DNA from: Erythrobacter sp.
GTDB lineage: Bacteria > Pseudomonadota > Alphaproteobacteria > Sphingomonadales > Sphingomonadaceae
Direction: 5' to 3'
Assembly (NCBI GenBank): GCA_013822695.1
Contig: PNKW01000009.1
Location: forward strand, 1-63,960
DNA length: 63,960 bases
In this document: positions 44,720 through 53,692 of the stretch, in pieces
Position numbering within the stretch: position 1 is the first letter of the stretch
How the letters are laid out: each line of letters starts with the position of its first letter
The notes under the pieces: generated by a model
The model's input: only the letters and a program-made list of their open reading frames with translations
Told to the model about the DNA's origin: nothing
Database searches by the model: none
Program-made: the position numbers and the translations under genes

Positions 44720-44964
44720 ATGCGCATCCTGTTCGTTCATCCCAACTACCGCTCGGGCGGGGCCGAGATTGCCGGGACATGGCCGCCCGCGTGGGTCGCC
44801 TATCTCACCGGGTCGCGCCGCCGCCCGAAAGCCTGTTCGTCTGGTATGCTGCGGTCTTCACCCTGCTCTACCGCGTGCTTGTCGCTCCCGATTGCACCTG
44901 CCGGATGATCGAGCCCGGCTGCGAGATCGTGCCGCGCCGCGACTACCGCATCACGCGCTCCTAG
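44720..44964 (+). pseudogene. Remnant of bchE (anaerobic Mg-protoporphyrin IX monomethylester cyclase)
   Basis: The first 31 codons from ATG 44720 read [14 protein letters not shown] followed by [17 protein letters not shown], which matches the N-terminus of BchE, a cobalamin/radical-SAM enzyme of bacteriochlorophyll synthesis (about 550 residues). After LTG the similarity ends; the +1 frame then reads [20 protein letters not shown] and continues to TAG at 44964. So this looks like a deletion/frameshift relic. AGAGGGGGAG precedes the ATG, and an FNR-like box lies further upstream. The C-terminal stretch is not recognised. Confidence 0.6.
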
Positions 44965-45962
44965 CTGGCGGGCGGGATCCCGCAGGCGAGGCGGATCTCG
45001 TCCTTCTCGAGATCGTAAGTGAGCTCCGAGCAATGTGCGATCTGATTGCGACCGATCTGCGTAAGAATGTCGATACGCCCGCGCGGCTTGCGCCCGGAGA
45101 CGACGATCTCGTCGGGGTCGAACCGCGGATCGTTCGCGCTCGCTTCGCCGACATTGCGGGCCTTGCCGTGATCCTCGAGCCGCACCGCGAAACGGTCGAT
45201 CAGCAGGTCGCCGAGCTGAAGCGGCCGGGCGAGGCGCATCATCCGCGTGCGGCGCTCCACCCCGAAGTGCATGCGCAGCTTGCCCTCGCTTTCCGGCAGG
45301 AACCCGCCGTCGAAGCGCGTTGCAAGCCAGTTCGCGGTCGGCGCGGTGACGATATTGTCGGCGAAATCGGTGGCGAAGATCGCCTTGAGCTTGCGCTCGC
45401 CCGTATCGATCTCGGTGCCGACCCGCATCGCGCGCTGTCCGGCGAAGCGTAGCAGCGGGAAGCGCTGGATGGTCTGTTCTCCGACCGGCGCGGCGAGCGG
45501 CATGACGATGCGCTTGTAGGGCAGATGATGGATTCCGATCACGCCGTCGGCCAGCGGCGTCGGCAGGCCCAGGCTCCACATCACCGGCAGCGTTGCCCTG
45601 CGGTCGCCGAAATCGGCAACCCGCAACACTCCGGCCGACTGGAGTAGGTCGCCGTTACTATAGTCCCACAAGTCCTGAAACGAGGCGCGCCAACGCAGAC
45701 GCACCACGATCCTCGGGTCGATCGCCGCCGGGCCCGAGGCGTCGGCGGTGACCAGCATGCGCAGCACCGTGCCGTTGATCTTTATCGGGATGATGTGATC
45801 GGGCGGGAGCACCAGCTCGTCAGCCGACGCGGGACGATCAGCGACAACGGTGATCTCATGGTCCGCTGGCCCGGGGGGCGGAGCTGTCTGTGACGCGAGC
45901 GCAGGCGTGGTGGGCAGGTTGACGGTGTACAAGAGGACCAGCGGCAGAAATCTCGGTATCAT
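44961..45962 (-). CDS. Secreted retropepsin-like protein, paralogue 1
   Basis: A 333-residue exported protein (signal MIPRFLPLVLLYTVNLPTTPALAS, given in parts). The body shows INGTVLRMLVTADASGPAAI, resembling the first Asp loop of an aspartic protease but with DAS in place of DTG, then GVIGIHHLPYKRI and DPRFDPDEIVVSGRKPRGR. It is 4-base overlapped (ATGA) by the upstream paralogue at 45959-47005. Protease activity is doubtful; the function is unknown. Confidence 0.6.
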   Translation of the reverse strand: MIPRFLPLVLLYTVNLPTTPALASQTAPPPGPADHEITVVADRPASADELVLPPDHIIPIKINGTVLRMLVTADASGPAAIDPRIVVRLRWRASFQDLWDYSNGDLLQSAGVLRVADFGDRRATLPVMWSLGLPTPLADGVIGIHHLPYKRIVMPLAAPVGEQTIQRFPLLRFAGQRAMRVGTEIDTGERKLKAIFATDFADNIVTAPTANWLATRFDGGFLPESEGKLRMHFGVERRTRMMRLARPLQLGDLLIDRFAVRLEDHGKARNVGEASANDPRFDPDEIVVSGRKPRGRIDILTQIGRNQIAHCSELTYDLEKDEIRLACGIPPAS

Positions 45963-47005
45963 GACGCTCTCTCGATCATGCAAGCAGCTGATGTTGCGGC
46001 CAAAACGATCTGCGCTGGGCATGGTTCCGCCAATGAGCGATCATCGGGACTGCAACTGAGCCTTATCTCGTCGCCGGCAAGATCATAGGTGATCGACGAG
46101 CAATGCGCGATCTGGTCGCGGCCGATGCGGGTGAGCAGGTCGGGCTTCCCGCGCCCCTTGCGGCGGCTGACGAGGATATTGCCCGGATCGAAGCGCGGAT
46201 CATCCGCCGCGATCTCGCCCACGCGGCGCGGATCGCCATAGTCTTCGACCCGCACGGCGAAGCGTGTCAGCGCGAGATCACCGAGCAGGATCGGTTCGGC
46301 GATGCGCATCATCCGCGTCGGGCGCTCGACACCGAAATCCATCACCGCGATGCTTGCCGAGCCGGGCTCGAACCCGCCCTCCTGATGGGTGGCGATGAAA
46401 TTGGCGGTGGGGGCGGTGATGAGGTTCTCCGCGCGCTCGGGGACGAAGATCATCATCAGCTTCTTCTTGCCGACGATCACCTCGGTGCCGAGCCGGGTGT
46501 TGCTGTCCCCGCCCGCGCGGCGCAGGGGGAAGCGCTGCAGCACCTCGCCAGGCGCGGGGTCGCGGAAGACGAAGGTCACCCGCTTGTAGGGCATGTGGTG
46601 AACGCCGATCACGCCGTCGGCCTTGTCCGAGGCGGCGCGTTCCGACCAGCTGACGGCCAGCGGCACCGCGCCCGCCCCGAAATCGACAAGCCCGGTGGCG
46701 GTCTCGCCTTCAACCACCACCGGCCCGAAGCGCCACCCGCGCCGCCGATCCGCGATCAGCAGCGCCTGCGCAGCGGCGGCGGGGTTGACGACGGGCAGCC
46801 CGAAGGCCTCGGCGCTGACCTCGAGCCGGAGCGGCAGGCCATTGATGGTGAGGGAGGCGATATTGTCGCCGCGCAACACCAGTTCCTCGGGCAGTGGTAC
46901 GGGAGCGCCAGGCGGCGCGGCCATGTCCTGCGCGGTCAGACCCGGCACCGGAAGCGCGATCAGGGCGGCAAGGAGAATTGCTGTGCGTCGGCGGGATACC
47001 ATCAT
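45959..47005 (-). CDS. Secreted retropepsin-like protein, paralogue 2
   Basis: A 348-residue exported protein with signal MMVSRRRTAILLAALIALPV. It aligns over its length with the neighbouring gene: INGLPLRLEVSAEAFGLPVV lacks the Asp of the aspartic-protease loop, GVIGVHHMPYKRVTF and DPRFDPGNILVSRRKGRGKP match the other copy. Tandem duplication with strong divergence. The coupling (ATGA) indicates they are made together, perhaps as a hetero-pair. Confidence 0.6.
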   Translation of the reverse strand: MMVSRRRTAILLAALIALPVPGLTAQDMAAPPGAPVPLPEELVLRGDNIASLTINGLPLRLEVSAEAFGLPVVNPAAAAQALLIADRRRGWRFGPVVVEGETATGLVDFGAGAVPLAVSWSERAASDKADGVIGVHHMPYKRVTFVFRDPAPGEVLQRFPLRRAGGDSNTRLGTEVIVGKKKLMMIFVPERAENLITAPTANFIATHQEGGFEPGSASIAVMDFGVERPTRMMRIAEPILLGDLALTRFAVRVEDYGDPRRVGEIAADDPRFDPGNILVSRRKGRGKPDLLTRIGRDQIAHCSSITYDLAGDEIRLSCSPDDRSLAEPCPAQIVLAATSAACMIERAS

Positions 47006-47034
47006 GGAGAAACACGCCGGGAGTAGCGCTGTTC

Positions 47035-47358
47035 CTATTGCTCGCGCCGCTGCTTGCGTCGCTCCCGCTGGCGGTCACGCATCAGTTCGGCAACTTCCAC
47101 GATCTCGGCGCGCGCGATCATCCACCACAGGCCCACGACCATCCACACGAATACGCCGATGCCGAAAAGCACGATCCCGTAGAAGAATTCCGCCCCGTCG
47201 CTGTTCACGCCGACATGATCGGCAAACCATACCACCAGCGCCCCGAGCAGGGCCATCCACACGGCGAACTGGCACCAGCCCGCTGCGCCACGCGGCACGA
47301 TGGTGAAGTTGGCCGATCCGCGCCGGTACATGACGAAGGGCTTGTCCTTGTCACGCAT
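47035..47358 (-). CDS. Small membrane protein, function unknown
   Basis: A 107-residue protein with two membrane helices (WCQFAVWMALLGALVVWFA and GIVLFGIGVFVWMVVGLWW) and a charged tail (MRDRQRERRKQRREQ). ATG at 47358 has GGGAGGGAGAG upstream. It starts upstream of the secreted paralogue pair on the same strand and may be cotranscribed. Confidence 0.6.
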   Translation of the reverse strand: MRDKDKPFVMYRRGSANFTIVPRGAAGWCQFAVWMALLGALVVWFADHVGVNSDGAEFFYGIVLFGIGVFVWMVVGLWWMIARAEIVEVAELMRDRQRERRKQRREQ

Positions 47359-47475
47359 CTCTCCCTCCCCCAACGATGTCTTAGCCCGCAAACCTACACA
47401 GGTAAGCGCGGTTAGATAACGAGTCAGGCATCATCTTAGATGAGCAAGGGCCCAATTCAAAACGATTTTCTGTTC

Positions 47476-47688
47476 TTAGGCGGGATCCCCGGGGCGATCG
47501 GCGGCGGGCGGGCGGCCGCGCCGGACGGGTTCGGCGCGCGCCACCTTGACCCCGCGCCGCGCCAGCGCCTCGCGCAGCAGCACCTCGATCTCGGCGTTCA
47601 CGCTGCGCAATTCGGCATCGGCGAGCCGCTGCACCGCATCGTGAAGCGCCGGATCGAGGCGCAGGGGGAAGGCTTTCTTCTCGGCCAT
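47476..47688 (-). CDS. Ribbon-helix-helix-type DNA-binding protein
   Basis: A 70-residue protein with an Arc/MetJ-like N-terminal strand (AFPLRLDPALHDAVQRLA) and two helices ending VLLREALARR, the ribbon-helix-helix pattern, and a basic tail. ATG at 47688 is 7 bases beyond the SPFH stop; ATG at 47715 is an alternative that overlaps the SPFH 3' end. It lies directly downstream of the SPFH gene and could be the repressor acting at the palindrome upstream of that gene (inference). Confidence 0.65.
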   Translation of the reverse strand: MAEKKAFPLRLDPALHDAVQRLADAELRSVNAEIEVLLREALARRGVKVARAEPVRRGRPPAADRPGDPA

Positions 47689-47695
47689 GGTCAGG

Positions 47696-48601
47696 TCAGT
47701 AGAGCGATCCTGCATTGACCACCGGCGTAGTGTCGCGTTCGGAGCACAGCACCACCATCAGGTTCGAAACCATCGCCGCGCGGCGCTCGTCATCGAGGTG
47801 GACCACATTCTTCTCGCTGAGCTGGGTCAGCGCCAGCTCGACCATCGAGACCGCGCCCTCGACCAGCTTGGCGCGCGCGGAGATCACCGCTTCGGCCTGC
47901 TGGCGGCGCAGCATCGCCCCGGCGATCTCGGGGGCATAGGCAAGGTGGGTGAGCCCGCACTCGTCGACGGTAATCCCTGCCACCGAAAGCCGCTCGATCA
48001 GGGCCAGTCGCAGCTCGGCGCCGACTTCCTCGTGATTGCCGCGCAGCGTGACTTCGAGATGCTCGATATCGTCATAGGGATAGCGCGAGCCGATCGAGCG
48101 CACCGCCGCTTCCATCTGCGCCATCACGAATTCGCGGTAGTCATCGACATCGAACAGCGCCTGCGCGGTGTCGGTGACGCGCCACACGACCTGGGCTGCC
48201 ATCTCGATCGGGTTGCCGCGCGCGTCGTTGACCTTGATCTTCTCGGAAATGACGTTGTTGGCGCGCACCGCGATCTTCTTGCGGGCGAGCCACGGCAGCA
48301 CCCAGCGCAGCCCCTCGTTGCGGTCGGTGCCCTTGTAGGCGCCGAACAGCTGGATCGCGGCGGCTTCGTTGGGGTTGATCATGTAGAAGCCGGTGAGGCA
48401 GAACAGGCTGGCAAAGCCGGTGATCGCCGCAAGGATCAGCGGCAGGCCGAGCGGCGGCCCAGCGCCGCCCACTGCGGCGAGGAACAGCCACGCGGCAATC
48501 GCCGCCAGCACCAGGCTGAGCAAGAGCATCACATAGCCGCTCTGGGTCGCGGCCGGATATTCACGGCTTCGGTTGAGGGCGGGCGTATCAGCAGAGGACA
48601 T
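47696..48601 (-). CDS. SPFH/Band 7-domain membrane protein
   Basis: A 301-residue protein of the stomatin/flotillin-type SPFH family. Two adjacent membrane segments ([19 protein letters not shown] and [20 protein letters not shown]) are followed by the SPFH domain ([60 protein letters not shown]). Such proteins form membrane microdomain scaffolds. The start ATG at 48601 lies 18 bases from a 30-bp palindrome. The RHH gene is downstream. Confidence 0.85.
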   Translation of the reverse strand: MSSADTPALNRSREYPAATQSGYVMLLLSLVLAAIAAWLFLAAVGGAGPPLGLPLILAAITGFASLFCLTGFYMINPNEAAAIQLFGAYKGTDRNEGLRWVLPWLARKKIAVRANNVISEKIKVNDARGNPIEMAAQVVWRVTDTAQALFDVDDYREFVMAQMEAAVRSIGSRYPYDDIEHLEVTLRGNHEEVGAELRLALIERLSVAGITVDECGLTHLAYAPEIAGAMLRRQQAEAVISARAKLVEGAVSMVELALTQLSEKNVVHLDDERRAAMVSNLMVVLCSERDTTPVVNAGSLY

Positions 48602-48618
48602 GACGAATCTCCATTTCC

Positions 48619-48648
48619 CGATATAATTGTGATATCATTTTTATATCG
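48619..48648. promoter_or_regulatory. 30-bp operator-like palindrome between SPFH and TIR-TPR genes
   Basis: Outer arms CGATATAA and TTATATCG are perfect, the centre TGATATCA is perfect, and the whole 30 bases are symmetric about 48633.5 with 12 of 15 pairs matching. It is far more AT-rich than the surroundings. It sits directly upstream of the SPFH start and before the TIR-TPR gene, so one regulator could control both directions. Confidence 0.6.
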
Positions 48649-48776
48649 TGGACAGGAATCGTCAAGCCGAAATCGCCAGCGCCCCTATCGCCGCGCGTGC
48701 ATCATCGCTTGGCGCGGGGGGCGGTTTGGCTGTAGCAAGCGTGTCAGACGGCATTGACGCGCGAAAGGGGGGCTCG

Positions 48777-50750
48777 GTGGACAGCGGCGAGAATACGGCT
48801 CGGGGTACGCGCCCGCTGCTGTTCGTCAGCTATTCGCGCACCGACCTTGACCGCGCGCGCCCGGTGATCGACCTGCTCGAGCAGGCGGGCTTCGATGTGT
48901 GGTGGGACGGGCGGCTGGAGGGGGGCGAGAACTACCTTCAGAGCACCGAGAACGCGCTCGAGACTTGCGCCTGCGTAGTGGTGTTGTGGTCGGCGACATC
49001 GGTGGCCTCGCACTGGGTGCGCGACGAGGCGCAGCGCGGGCGCGAGCGCGGGTGTCTGGTGCCGCTGACGATCGACGGCACGATGGCGCCGCTCGGTTTC
49101 CGCCAGTTCCAGTTGCTCGACATCAGCGCGTGGGATGGCCGCGCGGACTCAGCCGAGGCAGCACGCATCCTCGTGGCGGTGCGCGCGCGGCTTGGCGGCG
49201 AGACGGGCGCGCCCGCAACCACGCCATTACCGCCACCGCCTTCGCAGCCTCCCGCGCCGAAGACCCCCGCGCTTTCGCGCCGCACGCTGATGATCGGCGG
49301 CGCGGGCGGGGCGGCGGCCATCGGCCTTGCTGGCGCATGGCAGTACGGCCTGTTCGGCAGCCCGGCCTCGGCGGCGACCTCGATGGTGGTGATGCCCTTC
49401 GCCAACGAGACCGGCGATCCCGACAAGAAGTTCTTTTCCGACGGCCTTGCGCGCGAATTGCGCACCGTGCTGTCGCGCAACCCGCGCCTCAAGGTCGCGG
49501 CTCCCACCTCCTCGAGCGCGATCGCGGACGAGGACGATTTCGAGATCGGGCGCAAGCTCGGGGTCGGCAGCATCCTGCGCGGCAGCGTCCAGCGCGACGA
49601 TGCGCGGGTCAGGGTCACGGCCGAGCTGGTCGAGATCAAGGGCGGGCTGGTGCGCTGGGCCGAAACCTATGACCGCGCGCTCGAGAGCATTTTCGTGCTG
49701 CAATCCGAAATTGCCGAGACCGTCGCGCTCTCGCTGGTGGCCGAGGTTGCGGGCGATGACGAGGCCAAGCAAGCCGTGGCGGCGCAGGGCGAGATCGGCG
49801 GCACGCGCTCGGTCGCGGCCTACGAGGCCTTCCTGCGCGGCGTTGCGCTCTACGACGTCTCGGCTGGCGAGGAGACTGATCGCGCCGCTCTCGCCCAGTT
49901 CGAGAAGGCGATCGCCGAGGATCCGGGCTATGCTGCGGCCCATGCCTATCGCTCGACCATGCTCGCCGCGATCGCCAACAATGTGGCCAGCGGGCAGGGC
50001 GAATCCCGCCAGCTGTTCGATGCCGCCGTCGCCGCTGCCGAGAAGGCAATCGAGATCGAAAAGCGGCTCGCGCGCGGGCACCTGGCGCTGGGCTTCGCGC
50101 TCGCCAACGGGCGGCTCGACCGGGCGGGAGCGGCCACGCATTACCGCGCCGCCGAACTGCTCGCACCCGGTGATGCCGACGTGCTGCGCGCTGTCGCCAG
50201 CTTCCTTGCCTATGGCGCCGACGTCGCGCAGGCGGGGCGGATGATCGACAAGGTGCTCGAGCTCGATCCGCTCAACGCCCGCGCCTTCCGGTCGGCGGGC
50301 TATGTGTCACTGTTCGCTCGCGATTATCCTGCCGTCGTCAGCCGGATGGAGCGCGCACTGGCGCTCAACCCCAGCCTTGCCAGCGCGCAGTTCGGCATTG
50401 CGGTCGCGCGGCTGATGCAAGGGGCCTACTCGCGCGCGCTCGCGGCGGCGGAGTTGGAGGCGGGCCGGGCCTATGCACTGACCGTGATCGCGGTCGCGAA
50501 GCAGATGCTCGATGATCGGGCCGGATCGGATGCGGCGCTTGCGCAACTGGTTTTGGAATACGACGATTCCCACTACCAGCAGGCCGAGGTCCACGCCCAG
50601 CGCGGCGAGATATCCGCCGCGCTCGGCAAGCTCAAGGAGGCCTATGCCATGCGCGACCCGGGCCTCCTTTGGCTGCGCAACGATCCGCTGCTCGATCCGC
50701 TGCGCGGCGAGGCGCGGTTCAAGGATTTGCTTTCGCGCCTCGGGTCATGA
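48777..50750 (+). CDS. TIR-domain protein with TolB_N-like and TPR region
   Basis: A 657-residue protein. Residues about 11-145 form a TIR_2 domain: LLFVSYSRTDLDRA, GFDVWWDGRLEGGENYLQ, and SVASHWVRDEAQRGRERGC with the Glu that is catalytic in NADase TIRs. A Pro-rich linker leads to a membrane anchor (LMIGGAGGAAAIGLAGAW), then a TolB_N/adenylate-cyclase-associated-like domain (SMVVMPFANETGDPDKKFFS, NPRLKVAAPTSS, VRWAETYDR) and TPR repeats. GTG at 48777 has AAAGGGGGG upstream; the frame remains open to 48648, inside the palindrome. Confidence 0.8.
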   Translation: MDSGENTARGTRPLLFVSYSRTDLDRARPVIDLLEQAGFDVWWDGRLEGGENYLQSTENALETCACVVVLWSATSVASHWVRDEAQRGRERGCLVPLTIDGTMAPLGFRQFQLLDISAWDGRADSAEAARILVAVRARLGGETGAPATTPLPPPPSQPPAPKTPALSRRTLMIGGAGGAAAIGLAGAWQYGLFGSPASAATSMVVMPFANETGDPDKKFFSDGLARELRTVLSRNPRLKVAAPTSSSAIADEDDFEIGRKLGVGSILRGSVQRDDARVRVTAELVEIKGGLVRWAETYDRALESIFVLQSEIAETVALSLVAEVAGDDEAKQAVAAQGEIGGTRSVAAYEAFLRGVALYDVSAGEETDRAALAQFEKAIAEDPGYAAAHAYRSTMLAAIANNVASGQGESRQLFDAAVAAAEKAIEIEKRLARGHLALGFALANGRLDRAGAATHYRAAELLAPGDADVLRAVASFLAYGADVAQAGRMIDKVLELDPLNARAFRSAGYVSLFARDYPAVVSRMERALALNPSLASAQFGIAVARLMQGAYSRALAAAELEAGRAYALTVIAVAKQMLDDRAGSDAALAQLVLEYDDSHYQQAEVHAQRGEISAALGKLKEAYAMRDPGLLWLRNDPLLDPLRGEARFKDLLSRLGS

Positions 50751-50801
50751 TAGCCCCTTTCCGGCGCCCGATGGGGGGCGTCCTGTGAGGGGGTAGATAC
50801 C

Positions 50802-51041
50802 ATGAAGAAGATCGTGACTTTCGCGGGCCTGGCCGGCGCGGCGCTGGTGCTGTCGGCATGCGGTGGCAAGACCGAAGAGGCCCCGGCGGCTGAGCCCACT
50901 GCCGAAGAGATGATGGCGCCTGCCGATGAGACGCCGATGGCCGAGGCGACCGACGAGGCCGCGATGGCGGCTGACGGTCAGGATGGCACCGCCAATCCGA
51001 TCGGTCCGGCCGCCGCTGCGCCGGAAGCCGAAGAGCAGTAA
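50802..51041 (+). CDS. Small acidic lipoprotein
   Basis: A 79-residue lipoprotein: MKKIVTFAGLAGAALVLSAC has a lipobox (LSAC) with Cys20. The mature part is Ala/Glu/Met-rich and very acidic (EEAPAAEPTAEEMMAPADE), without a recognised family. It lies 51 bases after the TIR-TPR gene and is closed by a strong terminator, so it can be the second gene of that transcript. Confidence 0.7.
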   Translation: MKKIVTFAGLAGAALVLSACGGKTEEAPAAEPTAEEMMAPADETPMAEATDEAAMAADGQDGTANPIGPAAAAPEAEEQ

Positions 51042-51056
51042 GCCCGCGCGACATCC

Positions 51057-51108
51057 GCCCCGCGCGGGGAGGGTGCCAGCCGGTGGCCCTCCACGCGCGG
51101 GGCTTTTT
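51057..51108 (+). terminator. Factor-independent terminator
   Basis: Outer arms GCCCCGCGCG (51057-51066) and CGCGCGGGGC (51094-51103), an inner GGAGGG/CCCTCC pairing, and a TTTTT tail at 51104-51108. It ends the lipoprotein transcript; the convergent protease gene stops 9 bases further on. Confidence 0.88.
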
Positions 51109-51116
51109 CGTGGCCC

Positions 51117-53525
51117 TCAGCGTGCTCGCGCCGGTACCTGGCCCGGGCTGAAGCCCGGCAGGTTCTTCGCCAGCCACTCCTGCACCGCCTTGTGGCCGAT
51201 GCGGATATAGCGGCTGGGCACTCCGGTCGTGCTGCAATTCTCTCCGCTGCTGACCACGCCGATCAGCGTCGGCCTGCCGCGCTGGTCCTCGTAGGTCACG
51301 AGCGGACCGCCGCTGTCGCCCTTGCAGGCCTGTTCGCGGTTCGCGCCCATCGCGCACAGCACCGAATCCTTGCGCCAGTCGCGATAGGCGGTGCGGTTGG
51401 TGCAGGCGGTGGCATCCTCGAGCTCGAGCCGGACGCCCTGGAGGATCTTGGCCGGGGTCGGGTCATCCAGCGATTGCCGCCCCCAGCCGAAGGCGAAGAC
51501 CGGCGCCCCGGCGCGCACCGGCCGCTGCGCCACCGTGCGGGTGTCGACCGTGATGCGCCGCGCCCCGAAGGCGAAATCGCCCTTCGCCCCGCGTTTGGGA
51601 TCATACTGCACCAGCGCGATGTCGAACTGGTAGGTCTTGGGCGAGTAGTTGGGGTGCCGGATCACCTTCACGATCGGGTATGTGTTGCCCTCGGGCGCCT
51701 CGGGCTGGATCACGCCCAGCCGGATGCGGTAATCGTGCTCCTCGATCTTGACACCCAGATCATAGGTGCAGTGCGCGGCGGTGATGATCCAGCCGGTCGC
51801 GACCACCGATCCGCCGCAGGCGGTGCGGAAGCCGATGGTTTGCTGCCCGAGCTTCGCCGGACGCCACAGCAAGGCCTGGAACGGGGCAAGCTCCACCCGG
51901 TTGACCGTGAATCCGCCGATCGAATAGGAGATGTTGATGCAGGCTTCGTCGACATGGGTGCGGCCTTCCCATTCGACCTGCGAGGCGCGGCAGGAACGGG
52001 CGCGCAGCTCCGCCTGCTCGCGCGCGAACTGCTCGGCCGCGGCCTGCGCGGCTGCGGCCTGTTCCTCGGGGGTGAGCACGGGGGGCACAAGATCACTGGC
52101 GAGGACTAGCGGGGCGGACGGATCGCTCGTCTGGCGATCGGTGAGAAGCTGGCACGCGCCCTTGTCGCCGGTGTCGCAGGCTTCGGCATAGAGCGCTGCG
52201 GCGCGCGGCAGATCCTGCGCAAGCGCGGTGCCCGCGGTCAGGGCATCGGCGAGCGCCTTGCATGCCGCGCCGCCCTCCGCTGCGCAGCCGCGCGCAAGGT
52301 AGCTTTCGACCGTAGCCGCATTGGCCTCCACCGGGGCCGAGGTGCTGGCGAGCGCCTCGATCAGCAGGCGGCCCGCCGGCAAGCAGGCCTCGATCACGCC
52401 CGCATCGCAGGCGGCGGTATAGAGCTTCCCGGCGCGCGGGCGGTCGATATAGGGCCCCTCCCTGGCGGTCATCCATCCGGCCTGTTCGACGCAGGCCTGC
52501 TGTTCGCCGCCCTCGCAGCGCGCCGCAAGCGCGGGGTATGCCCGCAGCTCGTCGGCGCGGGTGCAGGCATAGTCATTGGCGGGGCAGGCGCCGTCATAGA
52601 GCGCGATTGCCGCGGGCACTCCACCCGCGCCCGCGCGCTCGCGCAGCCCGGCAAGTTGCACGCAGGCGAAAGCATCGCCGGCGTTGCAGGCGAGCTGCCG
52701 GTATTCGGCAAAGCGCGGGTCGCTCGCCCCTGCGGTGTCGCGCACGAAGTCGGCGGCAGTGTCGCAGGATCTGGCATGGCCTGCGCGGCAGTGCAGGTCG
52801 AGCAGCGCGGCTGCCCGCGCCTTGTCCTGCGGCCCGTCCCCGTAGCGGTCGAGCGACCATGCCAGCGAATAGCAGGCGTCGGCATTGCCCTTGTCGCACA
52901 GCCCGCCGAGCAGCGCGCGGCCCTCGACACGCTGTTCGGGCGTGCCGTTTAAGCCTGCCAGCCGCTCGCCGAGATCGATGCAGAGCGCCGTCAGCCCGCG
53001 CGCGCAGTTCTCGCGCCTGTACACCAAGGCGTCTGCGGGGCCGAGGGCCTCGAACCGCCCGTTCTCGATGTTGTCGGCATCGAGCTTGCAGCCCTCGATC
53101 GATCCCAGACGGCAGGCGCGTATCGCGAATTCGAGCGCTTCGGGCAGCCCCACCTTGCCGAGCGAGCCGGGCAGGAGCTGGGCGAGCAGGTAGCAGCCTC
53201 GCGCATCGGCCGCGTTGCAGGCGCGGCGCAGGATCAGCTCCGCCACCGGACGGTTGAGCGGGCGGCCCGCGCCCTGCATGAAGGCTTCGCCCAGCCGTGT
53301 GCAGCCCGCAGGTTCGCCGGCGAGGCATGCCGCCTCGGCGCCATCGGCTTCGGCCTTCTCGCGGGCGATTTGCGTCTCCCGTTTGTCGCGAAGGAAGTCG
53401 GAGGAGTAGCCTATTGTCTCATCGTAGACATAGGGCGGGGTTTCCAGTTCCTGCGCGCGCAGCGGCACGCCCGCGAGCCAGAGCGCCAGCAGCGCCGCCA
53501 TGCCCATCGCCAATCCTGCGCGCAT
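51117..53525 (-). CDS. Secreted Sel1-repeat trypsin-like serine protease
   Basis: An 802-residue exported protein: signal LAMGMAALLALWLAGVPLRA, then about 500 residues of Cys-rich Sel1/Hcp-like helical repeats (ACLAGEPAGCTRLGEAFMQG, ACNAADARGCYLLAQLL, ACRLGSIEGCKLDADNI and more), and a C-terminal chymotrypsin-fold protease with GWIITAAHCTYD (His585), FDIALVQYD (Asp635) and CKGDSGGPLVT (Ser738), all three catalytic residues intact. ATG at 53525 follows GGGGGAG. Such disulfide-tied repeats mark periplasmic or extracellular proteins. The divergent neighbour is a SLOG-TM protein. Confidence 0.85.
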   Translation of the reverse strand: MRAGLAMGMAALLALWLAGVPLRAQELETPPYVYDETIGYSSDFLRDKRETQIAREKAEADGAEAACLAGEPAGCTRLGEAFMQGAGRPLNRPVAELILRRACNAADARGCYLLAQLLPGSLGKVGLPEALEFAIRACRLGSIEGCKLDADNIENGRFEALGPADALVYRRENCARGLTALCIDLGERLAGLNGTPEQRVEGRALLGGLCDKGNADACYSLAWSLDRYGDGPQDKARAAALLDLHCRAGHARSCDTAADFVRDTAGASDPRFAEYRQLACNAGDAFACVQLAGLRERAGAGGVPAAIALYDGACPANDYACTRADELRAYPALAARCEGGEQQACVEQAGWMTAREGPYIDRPRAGKLYTAACDAGVIEACLPAGRLLIEALASTSAPVEANAATVESYLARGCAAEGGAACKALADALTAGTALAQDLPRAAALYAEACDTGDKGACQLLTDRQTSDPSAPLVLASDLVPPVLTPEEQAAAAQAAAEQFAREQAELRARSCRASQVEWEGRTHVDEACINISYSIGGFTVNRVELAPFQALLWRPAKLGQQTIGFRTACGGSVVATGWIITAAHCTYDLGVKIEEHDYRIRLGVIQPEAPEGNTYPIVKVIRHPNYSPKTYQFDIALVQYDPKRGAKGDFAFGARRITVDTRTVAQRPVRAGAPVFAFGWGRQSLDDPTPAKILQGVRLELEDATACTNRTAYRDWRKDSVLCAMGANREQACKGDSGGPLVTYEDQRGRPTLIGVVSSGENCSTTGVPSRYIRIGHKAVQEWLAKNLPGFSPGQVPARAR

Positions 53526-53692
53526 CGCCCGCACTCCCCCCGAACAACCCGCACGAAATATGCGCTTTCGCCGGCGGCGCGTCAAACCGGGCGGCGAAGC
53601 GCGCTTCGCGCTTGTAAGCGGGCGGGGGGTGCGATTAAGCACGCGGGAGGGGCCTGCCGCTGTTCGGCGCGGGCGATTAGGGGATCGCGCCA

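Noticed and set aside
44720..44908. Intact small gene at the bchE relic
   Set aside because: The frame after codon 31 has no similarity and no hydrophobic or conserved pattern; a truncated relic explains the abrupt end of similarity better.
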